Part shown: piece by piece, positions 9,229 to 16,789 of the stretch | Layout: each line of letters starts with the position of its first letter | Position numbering within the stretch: position 1 is the stretch's first letter | Source: Woeseia sp. | GTDB taxonomy: Bacteria > Pseudomonadota > Gammaproteobacteria > Steroidobacterales > Woeseiaceae | Assembly (NCBI GenBank): GCA_021773015.1 | Contig: JAJFKW010000001.1 | Coordinates: 3,021,305 to 3,085,304 of the forward strand | DNA: 64,000 nt | Direction: 5' to 3' | Program-made: the position numbers and the translations under genes | Notes under the pieces: model-generated | Database searches by the model: none | What the model saw: only the letters and a program-made list of their open reading frames with translations | Told to the model about the DNA's origin: nothing

Positions 9229-10971
9229 ATGCGTCTCAACTTTTTGTTCGTTTTGGCAATAGCGCTGCTCGCTGCGAGCTGCGGTGGACCGGAAAAGGAG
9301 GAGGTGGCAGCGCCTGCTGTGCGGCCAGCCGATCTGGTGCTGCGTGGTGGCGTGGTGGCCAGCGTCGACCCAACTATTGGCCTAGCCGAGGCCGTTGCTA
9401 TACGCGGTCACGCTATCGTGGCGATAGGTGCTGACGCAGATATTGACCGCTATGTCGGTCCGGAAACGCGACTGGTTGACCTGCAAGGTCGTTTCGCAAT
9501 GCCGGGCTTTATTGAAGGGCACGGACATTTCTTGCCGTACGGCCGTGCGCAGCAGATCTTGGATTTGACGACGGCGAAGAACTGGGACGAAATTGTCGCG
9601 CTCGTTGCGGGCGCAGCGGATAAGGCGAAAGCTGGCGAATGGGTTGTTGGGCGTGGTTGGCATCAGGATAAATGGGATAGCCTGCCTGCGGATGCTGTTG
9701 ACGGCGTGCCGCGCAATGACACGCTAAATCGCGTGGCACCGGACAATCCGGTGTTCCTCGGGCACGCGAGCGGTCACGCGGCGTTCGCCAATGAACGAGC
9801 GTTGCTCGCCGGCGGCATTGACGACGACACCGATGATCCTGCGGGCGGCACGATAGTCCGCACCCAGACGGGTAAGGCCACAGGACTGTTGCGGGAAACG
9901 GCGCAGAAATTGACTGAATCGGCATTGCAACAATACGAAGACGCGTTTCCACCGGAGCGGCGCGAGCAGCTTGAGCGGGAGCGAGTGTATTTGGCCGGCG
10001 AGGCGGCGCTCGCCAACGGTATAACGTCGTTCCACGATGCTGGTGCCAATTTCGAAACGATCGATTTCTTGCGCCTGCTAGAACGAGAAGGCGCATTGCC
10101 GATTCGCCTTTACGTCATGGTTCGCAATGAGTCGAACGAGCGCATGGATGAACTGCTTCCACATTACAAAATGCTCGCCGAAGAAAACGACTTCCTGACA
10201 GTTCGTTCAATTAAACGTCAGGTAGACGGCGCATTGGGTACTCACGGTGCGTGGCTGTTAGAGCCCTACATAGATTTGCCGGAAAGTAGCGGCTTGGTGC
10301 TGGAGCCGTTATTGGACGTGACGCGAACTGCCGAGATAGCCGTGAAGCATGGCTTTCAAGTCAACACACACGCAATAGGCGATCGTGCCAATCGCGAGGT
10401 GTTGGATTTGTACGAAGCAGTTTGGCAGGCCGCTAGCGTTGACGGCAACGATCTGCGGTGGCGTATAGAACATGCTCAGCATGTCGACCCACTTGATGTG
10501 CCACGCTTTTCCGAGTTGGGCGTTATAGCCTCGATTCAAGGCGTGCATTGCACGTCGGATGGGCCGTGGATTCCTTCCCGGCTAGGCGACGCGAGAGCGG
10601 AGGCTACATCCTATTTATGGCGCGATCTCATCGATAGCGGCGCGATTGTCACCAATGGCACAGACGTTCCAGTTGAGGCGATTAATCCAATTGCCTCTTT
10701 TTACGCGAGCGTTACCCGGATGACCGGTAACGGAAAAGCATTTATTCCGGAGCAGGTAATGTCTCGTGAAGAGGCGCTGAGAAGCTATACGCTGAACAAC
10801 GCAATTGCAGCGTTTGAGGAAGATGCTAAAGGTTCGCTGGAGCCGGGGAAACTCGCTGACATCGTCGTTCTTTCACAAAATCTGCTCGATGTGCCGGACG
10901 ATCAAATCCTAGACACCGTTGTGGAGTTGACGGTAGTTGGCGGAAAAATTGTCTACGAACGTAAAGAATAG
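9229..10971 (+). CDS. Amidohydrolase of the YtcJ type, lipoprotein
   Basis: A 580-residue metal-dependent hydrolase (Amidohydro_3). I start at ATG 9229 behind GAGGGAATAAA; the frame is open upstream but non-conserved. The lipobox LLAASCGG near residue 16-19 indicates a membrane-anchored lipoprotein. Visible family signatures are PGFIEGHGH (metal ligands), KRQVDGALGTHGAWLLEPY, NTHAIGDRANREVLD, WRIEHAQHVDP and NGTDVPVEAINP. The substrate cannot be told from sequence; relatives act on exocyclic amides or N-acyl groups. Confidence 0.85.
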   Translation: MRLNFLFVLAIALLAASCGGPEKEEVAAPAVRPADLVLRGGVVASVDPTIGLAEAVAIRGHAIVAIGADADIDRYVGPETRLVDLQGRFAMPGFIEGHGHFLPYGRAQQILDLTTAKNWDEIVALVAGAADKAKAGEWVVGRGWHQDKWDSLPADAVDGVPRNDTLNRVAPDNPVFLGHASGHAAFANERALLAGGIDDDTDDPAGGTIVRTQTGKATGLLRETAQKLTESALQQYEDAFPPERREQLERERVYLAGEAALANGITSFHDAGANFETIDFLRLLEREGALPIRLYVMVRNESNERMDELLPHYKMLAEENDFLTVRSIKRQVDGALGTHGAWLLEPYIDLPESSGLVLEPLLDVTRTAEIAVKHGFQVNTHAIGDRANREVLDLYEAVWQAASVDGNDLRWRIEHAQHVDPLDVPRFSELGVIASIQGVHCTSDGPWIPSRLGDARAEATSYLWRDLIDSGAIVTNGTDVPVEAINPIASFYASVTRMTGNGKAFIPEQVMSREEALRSYTLNNAIAAFEEDAKGSLEPGKLADIVVLSQNLLDVPDDQILDTVVELTVVGGKIVYERKE

Positions 10972-10983
10972 CGGGGTGGGCGC

Positions 10984-11241
10984 GTGACCTACGGACTGCA
11001 TGACCTAGTTGGTAACATTGGGGTGCTAGCAATTTTGATTGGCTACCTGCTTCTTCAACTCGAAAAACTGCCAGCAACCAGTACTGCTTTTTCGTTAATC
11101 AACTCCGTGGGCGCCGGGATGATACTCATCTCGCTGATTCGCGAATTCAATTTGTCAGCTTTCGTAATGGAATTCTTCTGGCTGGCTATGAGCCTGGTCG
11201 GACTGGCTAGGGCGCTGAGCCGCAAGCATTCGCAGTCGTGA
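10984..11241 (+). CDS. Small membrane protein, CBU_0592 family
   Basis: An 85-residue protein with three predicted membrane helices (residues 8-26, 35-52, 58-76). It starts with GTG 12 bases after the amidohydrolase stop and is probably in the same transcript. The opening NIGVLAILIGYLLLQ and NSVGAGMILISLI resemble the CBU_0592 family of unknown function. No catalytic residues are evident. Confidence 0.75.
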   Translation: MTYGLHDLVGNIGVLAILIGYLLLQLEKLPATSTAFSLINSVGAGMILISLIREFNLSAFVMEFFWLAMSLVGLARALSRKHSQS

Positions 11242-11249
11242 TTCTGCGG

Positions 11250-13049
11250 TTATTGCGGCGAGTCTCTTGGAATCGCGGTTCCGAGCATCAATGCGCGGAC
11301 GTATTTCACCGATGGAGAGCCGTAGGACAGCGCCTGGTCGTGGTAGCGGCGTAGTGTAAATTCATCTCCCCAGGCCACCTCTACTGCTTTGCGCATGTCT
11401 AGATGTTCCTGATAGCCGACGAAATAAGTTGAAAGTTGCGTTGACGTTAGCTGGGCACGGACCCACTTTCCGGCCGCTTCGCTTTCTTCCTGAAAGCCAC
11501 CTTCGATCATCAATTTCATCGCGGCATCTCGTGTCATACCGTCAACATGTATCGCTTGATCGATGATCGCATTGGTAATTGTACGCAAATACCATTTGAG
11601 GTTGATGAGTCGCATCAACGGATCATGATTGAGATAGCCTTCGTCGACCATCACCCGTTCTGCATAAACCGCCCAACCCTCCACGAACGGATCCGACCAC
11701 AAGACTGATCTCAGGGCGGAAGGATAACGATTGCTTAGCGCTAACTGTAGATAATGTCCGGGCATTGCTTCATGAATTGTGAGGTCTTGGATCGAAAGCA
11801 GATTATATTCGCGCAAAAATGAATTGACCTGCTCTGGACTCCACTGAGCTGGCAGCGGTGCAACCGCATAAAAGGTTTCTGCGTTCGTCTCCAGTGGGCC
11901 GGCCGGATCGAGATACGCTACCGTCACGCCACGCTGAAATTCCGGCATGACGATTATCTCTAGTGGCTCTTCTGGAACGGTGACAATGTTTTTTTCAATC
12001 ACGAAATCGGTTGCTTGCTGCAAGTACTGTTTTGCAATTTCGATTATTTCGTCACGTGCCGGAAGCTGCGCATAAGCTTGTTCGAGAGCCGCGCGAATTA
12101 TGACTTGCTTAAATGACTCGTCAGCCATGTCGGGAAACGAAGCGTATGGGTGTCGCTTCGCATAAATAGCCTTTGCGGCTTCATACATTTCATTGCGAAC
12201 ACGCACATACTCACTTTCGGCCCGCGCTGAAATTTGTTTTCTTCCCAGTGACGATTCGAGCGTGAATTGAAGTTTTCGATCAAATAGGTTTGTACCAATT
12301 CTGAAGTCGCCAGCCGAGCGTGGTAACAACTCCACTTCCAGCCATTCTTGATGTTGTTGCACTGCTTCCGTGGCAATATTAATCGCCGATCTAATTTCCG
12401 TTTGAACGTTGGGCGCGAGTGACGCGATATGCGGCGCTATCATACTTTCTATGATTGAAAGCACACCGGTGTTTTGCGCGATGGCGGTTTCAGCGTGGAT
12501 CTTCGGCACCCGATCCGGCTGCAATGCTTCTCTGGAGTGTTGCAAAAATCGTGGCAGCATCCGCATGCGAGCAGCGGCGTTAATCAAGCGCGTTTCTAGC
12601 GGCGCAAAGTCTCGCGCCATTAATCCATATAGTGCCGATCCAGAAATGTTGACGTAGTAAACGGGGTTCCAGGCCCATTCCTGTAACGTATCGATATTGA
12701 AAATTCGCTTATCTAGATCATTACCAAGCATCGCCGCATCAATCTGCGCGCCTGGGGAAAGGGCGGACCAATCGATGTCATCCAGGCGCTCTCGAAACTC
12801 GCCAATTTGTTTGCGATATTCGCTACGACCGGCGGTACTGACGTTGTCAATTTGAGCATCCGCGCGATGGTCGCCCATCGCTGTGGCGTTGACGGGGGAT
12901 AGCTTCGGGAGCGAAGCGAGATAGTCATTTGCAAGCTGCTCGAATTCGCCGTCTGAGGCGAAAGTAACGCCCGACGCTAGCGACAATAGGCAGCAGGCAA
13001 GCGAGTTGTAATAGCCCTGCCAGAAGCGAACTGCGATCCCTGTTTTCAC
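11250..13049 (-). CDS. DUF885 family protein, probable exported metallopeptidase
   Basis: A 599-residue protein with a signal peptide (residues 1-30, ending TFA). DUF885 proteins are thought to be zinc peptidases. The motif IHEAMPGHYLQLA contains the HExxxH-like ligands and the downstream FVEGWAVYAERVMVDEG supplies the family's glutamate. It converges on the small CBU_0592-like gene with a gap of 8 bases. Substrate unknown. Confidence 0.85.
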   Translation of the reverse strand: MKTGIAVRFWQGYYNSLACCLLSLASGVTFASDGEFEQLANDYLASLPKLSPVNATAMGDHRADAQIDNVSTAGRSEYRKQIGEFRERLDDIDWSALSPGAQIDAAMLGNDLDKRIFNIDTLQEWAWNPVYYVNISGSALYGLMARDFAPLETRLINAAARMRMLPRFLQHSREALQPDRVPKIHAETAIAQNTGVLSIIESMIAPHIASLAPNVQTEIRSAINIATEAVQQHQEWLEVELLPRSAGDFRIGTNLFDRKLQFTLESSLGRKQISARAESEYVRVRNEMYEAAKAIYAKRHPYASFPDMADESFKQVIIRAALEQAYAQLPARDEIIEIAKQYLQQATDFVIEKNIVTVPEEPLEIIVMPEFQRGVTVAYLDPAGPLETNAETFYAVAPLPAQWSPEQVNSFLREYNLLSIQDLTIHEAMPGHYLQLALSNRYPSALRSVLWSDPFVEGWAVYAERVMVDEGYLNHDPLMRLINLKWYLRTITNAIIDQAIHVDGMTRDAAMKLMIEGGFQEESEAAGKWVRAQLTSTQLSTYFVGYQEHLDMRKAVEVAWGDEFTLRRYHDQALSYGSPSVKYVRALMLGTAIPRDSPQ

Positions 13050-13160
13050 GAACTAATGTCTCAGCAAAATTCCATAATCGTGGACAATAGCATGGCACTG
13101 CCAGCGTCACATCGGTATATTCGGCTGCGGTTTGACTGAGCTTTTCTCTGGATAATTCAA

Positions 13161-14081
13161 ATGTACCGATCATTGATAGTGCTGGCAGCGCTATTCGCCA
13201 ACGCCACTGACATAGATCGCGCGACAGCGTCGGTGCAACTTGACGCCAAACTGCCGGCATGGCTAATCGAGATTCCAGGCAGCGTTGAGAGTGTGCTGAT
13301 TGCGGACGCCGGTAATGCGACGCTGCATCGCTATATGCGATCGCCGCAGGGCGTATGGCAAAGCGACCAACGTTACATGTCCATCGGGCAAAACGGCATA
13401 CGTAAACAAAGAGCCTGGGATAAACGCACGCCGCTCGGAACATACTTTGTAACAGAACGTCTTGATACGCGAAAATTACATGCGAAGTATGGCGTTGCAG
13501 CGTATCCGCTTGACTATCCAAACGCCTGGGATCGAATTAATAGACGTACCGGATATGGCATCTGGTTGCACGGCGTTGATAAAAAAAACCCAAAGCGACC
13601 GCCCTTTGATACCGATGGTTGTCTTGCATTACCGAATAACGAATTGCTAAAAATTGCCAGCAACATTGCACCGGGAATCACGCCGTTAATCGTGGCGAAG
13701 AATATGCGGTGGGCAAAGACATCCGAGGTCGAGGAGATTCGCTTACAATTGAAAATCGCCATCGACCAGTGGCTTAGCAGCATGAATGACGGAGACTTTC
13801 TGACCTACCAGTCATTGTATGACCAGCAGTTTAGTCATCGTGGCATGGATAGAGCGACCTGGTCATCGTTTCGTCTGCAAGTATTTGAAAGCCGCGGCGA
13901 TCAGAATGTGCAGTTGCATGAACTGTTGCTGTTGGCCGACCCCGCCGACGAAGATATTTATCTTAGTCGATTCAGATTTAACCTCGCCGCTGCCGGCGAA
14001 TCGATTGTTACGACAAAAAGGCTCTATTGGCGTCGCTATCCAAACAACGAGTGGAAAATCGTCGCTGAAGATGCGGGTTAA
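13161..14081 (+). CDS. L,D-transpeptidase (YkuD) with C-terminal SnoaL/NTF2-like domain
   Basis: A 306-residue exported enzyme of the murein L,D-transpeptidase group (Cds6/YafK-like). A signal peptide covers residues 1-23. The YkuD domain (about 45-190) contains GIWLHGVDKKNP and the catalytic TDGCLALPN, in which the cysteine (near residue 157) is the nucleophile. Residues about 200-300 (LKIAIDQWLSSMNDGDFLTYQSLY, YWRRYPNNEWKIVAEDAG) resemble an NTF2-like fold. It ends by overlapping the convergent DsbA-like gene by 4 bases. Confidence 0.85.
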   Translation: MYRSLIVLAALFANATDIDRATASVQLDAKLPAWLIEIPGSVESVLIADAGNATLHRYMRSPQGVWQSDQRYMSIGQNGIRKQRAWDKRTPLGTYFVTERLDTRKLHAKYGVAAYPLDYPNAWDRINRRTGYGIWLHGVDKKNPKRPPFDTDGCLALPNNELLKIASNIAPGITPLIVAKNMRWAKTSEVEEIRLQLKIAIDQWLSSMNDGDFLTYQSLYDQQFSHRGMDRATWSSFRLQVFESRGDQNVQLHELLLLADPADEDIYLSRFRFNLAAAGESIVTTKRLYWRRYPNNEWKIVAEDAG

Positions 14082-14929
14082 CGAACCGTTTCGCGCTCGA
14101 TTAATTCATCAACAAGTTCAAGTAGGCGCGGATAGGTTCCCGTCTCTGCCTTACCAGCGCGAAACTTGCCATTGACCACCATGGCGGGTACGCCGGAAAT
14201 GGCATATCGTTTTGCGAGGTCTTGCGCCACGCGCAGTTTTTGAGCAACCTCGAACGAATTCCAGGCACTATCGAAGTCAGCCTCGCTGACACCGCTTCGC
14301 GCGAACACATCCTTTATTGCTGCCATTGATGTCATTCGATTGTTGCGGCGGTGATACTCGTTGAATACTCCCGCACGAAACCCGGCAGCGTCGGCAATCT
14401 TACCGGTCTTGACCAGCGCTTCTTCAGTGTAATAAAGCTGCGCGTGCAGTTTAACGAGAGTGTTCCAAGTGGCTGGAATTCGTACGAACCGTGTATTGGC
14501 CGGCATCGACTCAGTCCAGCGGTCTATGTAGCTTTCGAATTCGAAGCAATGGCCACAGCCATACCAAAATACTTCGGCAACCTCTATCTTGTCAGCGCCA
14601 CCCAGCGTTGGTTGCGTGGGCACCATGCGCTGAAAATGTTGGCCTTCCTTGAATTTCCACTCGCGGGCCGGTGCAGAGTCGGCCTGTGCAAGTATGATGG
14701 GCTTGTCGCCCTCGTCTGCTTCCGGTTCGCCGCCGGACTCTTCCACTGCTTGCGGACGTTGCTGGTCGTCGGCCAGGTCCGTCTCGGTTGCAGTTGCTTG
14801 CGTGTCTTCGACAGCGGCATCAATTGCCGCAGCGTCCTCGGCGGGTGGCGTAGCCGCCTTTTCGTCCGGTCCGCAGCCAATCAAAAATACAAGCGCGACA
14901 GCGCCAAGTGTCAATATTGCTTTCATCAT
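14078..14929 (-). CDS. DsbA-like thiol:disulfide interchange lipoprotein
   Basis: A 283-residue protein. Residues 1-20 form a lipoprotein signal (VFLIGCGPDE). A long acidic, alanine-rich linker (about 20-80) separates the anchor from a thioredoxin-fold DsbA domain with active site CGHC in VFWYGCGHCFEFES and a cis-Pro loop ISGVPAMVVNGKF. Standard DsbA is about 210 residues and soluble, so the lipid anchor and linker are the additions. The next gene downstream in order of chromosomal position is cytochrome c4, a common neighbour of dsbA. Confidence 0.88.
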   Translation of the reverse strand: MMKAILTLGAVALVFLIGCGPDEKAATPPAEDAAAIDAAVEDTQATATETDLADDQQRPQAVEESGGEPEADEGDKPIILAQADSAPAREWKFKEGQHFQRMVPTQPTLGGADKIEVAEVFWYGCGHCFEFESYIDRWTESMPANTRFVRIPATWNTLVKLHAQLYYTEEALVKTGKIADAAGFRAGVFNEYHRRNNRMTSMAAIKDVFARSGVSEADFDSAWNSFEVAQKLRVAQDLAKRYAISGVPAMVVNGKFRAGKAETGTYPRLLELVDELIERETVR

Positions 14930-15019
14930 CGATCCCCAAGCGGCAGATTCAATATGACTGCCGGAACAGAATTTAGTTTAACGATTATGTCGAAACGACG
15001 GCAGACAGCGCCGCGTTTT

Positions 15020-15640
15020 TTAACGCAGTCCCTGAATGTATGAGGTTACGGCAGCAATTTGCTCTTCCGTCATCGTCACCGCGATTTCTCGCATCACCTT
15101 CGTTGGTCCATCTGACTTGCGGGCACCCGACGCGTAATCGCGGAGTTGCGCTGCAGAGTAGGTCGCGTACTGACCGCTAAGCGATGGGTACGATGCAGCC
15201 GGATTGCCTGCGCCATTGGGTCCATGGCAAGCCATGCAGGCGGGCGTACCGCTTTCCTTGTTGCCGCCACGGTAAATCGCCTCGCCGCGGGCTACGCTGC
15301 TTTCATCCGCCACCGCTCTTGGTGCGGCCTTTTGTTCGCTAAAATATACCGCCAGATTTGCCATATCCACGTCGGACAATGCCATGGCCTGGGCGCTCAT
15401 CAACACGTTAGATCGGCTATTGTTCTTGAAGGCACGCAGCTGCTCCACGATGTATGTCGCATGTTGGCCGGCAAGGCTCGGCCACGCGGCATTGACGCTA
15501 TTACCGTCTGCGCCATGGCAGGCACCACAAGAGATGGCGCGTGTTTTCCCCGTAGCGGCGTCACCATCGATCAACCCGTCGGCTAATGCAGGGCTGCCGA
15601 GGAGCATCATTGATAACGCAAGTGCTAGCTTTTGTGTCAT
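15020..15640 (-). CDS. Dihaem cytochrome c4
   Basis: A 206-residue periplasmic cytochrome with a signal peptide (1-20, ALA). Two haem sites, CGACHGADGNS near residue 38 and CMACHGPNGAG near residue 135, and the two-domain repeat (PSLAGQHATYIVEQL, PSLSGQYATYSAAQL) identify cytochrome c4, an electron carrier to terminal oxidases. It precedes dsbA in the leftward direction, with a 90-base gap. Confidence 0.95.
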   Translation of the reverse strand: MTQKLALALSMMLLGSPALADGLIDGDAATGKTRAISCGACHGADGNSVNAAWPSLAGQHATYIVEQLRAFKNNSRSNVLMSAQAMALSDVDMANLAVYFSEQKAAPRAVADESSVARGEAIYRGGNKESGTPACMACHGPNGAGNPAASYPSLSGQYATYSAAQLRDYASGARKSDGPTKVMREIAVTMTEEQIAAVTSYIQGLR

Positions 15641-15898
15641 ATCATCAAACCGTCAGTTTCGGTTGGCAATTACTCGGTTGCCAAATCGTAAGTTTTTGAA
15701 GAATATCGATCAAGAATTGCTAGGGCAGTCATCTCTGGAGGACCTGTCGCTGCGCATCTGAGCGCTTAAGTCCACAAACCAGCGCTCTAACAGAAATCAA
15801 CAGGGCTTTACCCGAACCGCTGAACCCTTCAAGATCCCCTAATTCGGCCCGATCGTCCCAACAGGGCACAAATTATACACATATCCGGCCCGTATCCC

Positions 15899-16486
15899 AT
15901 GTCGCAATACCCTTCAGCAAAGTTTATTACCAGCGCCAACGCGGCCTCACAATTCGTGGCCGACGACGGTCGGGAAGTGGCGGTGGCAGGCCGCTCGAAT
16001 GCGGGTAAGTCCAGCGCAATAAATGTCATTGTCAATCGCCGCCAATTTGCACGCACGAGCAAAACCCCTGGCCGGACTCAGCTAGTGAATTTCTTCGCGC
16101 TTCGTGAGGCACAGCGTTTGGTGGATTTGCCTGGTTACGGTTACGCAAAAGTCACCGATTCGATACGCCGGCATTGGGGTGAGCTGTTGCAGGAGTATTT
16201 CGAGTCGCGGCAGAGCCTAGGCGGCTTGCTGCTGGTCGTAGATATTCGTCGGCAGTTAAAGGAATTCGATCGGCAAATGTTGGAATTTTCGACTGCCGTA
16301 AAAATTCCGACGCACGTACTGTTGACAAAATCTGACAAGTTAAAGCGTGGAAAAGCAGCCACGGCGAAACTTCAGGTGCAAAAGGAGTTGTCAGAGACGG
16401 CGACGGTACAGCTATTCTCTGCGCTTAATAAAACGGGTTGCGACGAAGCAAGAGAGAAACTCGAGACTTTCTTGCAACGAAAATAG
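15899..16486 (+). CDS. yihA: Ribosome biogenesis GTPase YihA/EngB (YsxC)
   Basis: A 195-residue essential GTPase of large-subunit assembly. G1 motif GRSNAGKSS (residues 32-40), G2 TPGRTQ, G3 DLPGYG, G4 TKSD and G5 SALNK are all present. The start MSQYPSAKFITSA is the conventional one; no strong ribosome site is visible. It converges on polA across a 303-base spacer that probably encodes a small RNA. Confidence 0.96.
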   Translation: MSQYPSAKFITSANAASQFVADDGREVAVAGRSNAGKSSAINVIVNRRQFARTSKTPGRTQLVNFFALREAQRLVDLPGYGYAKVTDSIRRHWGELLQEYFESRQSLGGLLLVVDIRRQLKEFDRQMLEFSTAVKIPTHVLLTKSDKLKRGKAATAKLQVQKELSETATVQLFSALNKTGCDEAREKLETFLQRK

Positions 16487-16536
16487 CTCGGTCGATCAAT
16501 ACTGCAAAAACGGACAACGAACTTGTTTCGGGAATT

Positions 16537-16572
16537 AAAAAGCCCCGGACGTCCCAACAGAGCGACCGGGGC
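16537..16572 (-). terminator. Rho-independent terminator after polA / candidate sRNA
   Basis: The arms are GGCCCCGG-side CCGGGGC complement at 16566-16572 and GCCCCGG at 16542-16548, followed leftward by a run of five T (16541-16537 on the minus strand). It lies about 220 bases past the polA stop, which suits a separate small transcript better than polA alone. Confidence 0.85.
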
Positions 16573-16640
16573 CAAGAACGCAACAGGCTTGGGGTAACCT
16601 TATTGCAAGCCCGCTTAGGGAGGTAAGCGGGCAAGTGACT
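16537..16640 (-). ncRNA. Candidate small RNA in the polA-yihA spacer (Spot 42 position)
   Basis: Read leftward from the polA stop, the spacer carries a 9-bp hairpin (16632-16609; arms GCCCGCTTA/TAAGCGGGC) whose loop reads CCTCCC, then an unpaired C-rich stretch (TTACCCCAAGCC), then a strong GCCCCGG/CCGGGGC stem ending in TTTTT. Enterobacterial spf (Spot 42) lies in the same spacer, downstream of polA in the same orientation; sX13 of Xanthomonas and ErsA of Pseudomonas are, from memory, placed similarly. I cannot fix the 5' end. Confidence 0.6.
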
Positions 16641-16789
16641 AGCACTCAGGTAGTAGGAACATATTCCGTGGCGAGAGTTCCCTTTCGTTAGAACTTTTTG
16701 GCATGACGCGAGAGTGTTGATCTTGTGTCGCCAGGTGAGCTAGCGATGAGAATTCAGGCAACGAACTAAGGCTGCCGCTTGGCGAACGC

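Noticed and set aside
15700-15725. TTGATCGATATTC as an FNR/Anr site before cytochrome c4
   Set aside because: Only one half matches TTGAT-N4-ATCAA; not enough to claim oxygen regulation.
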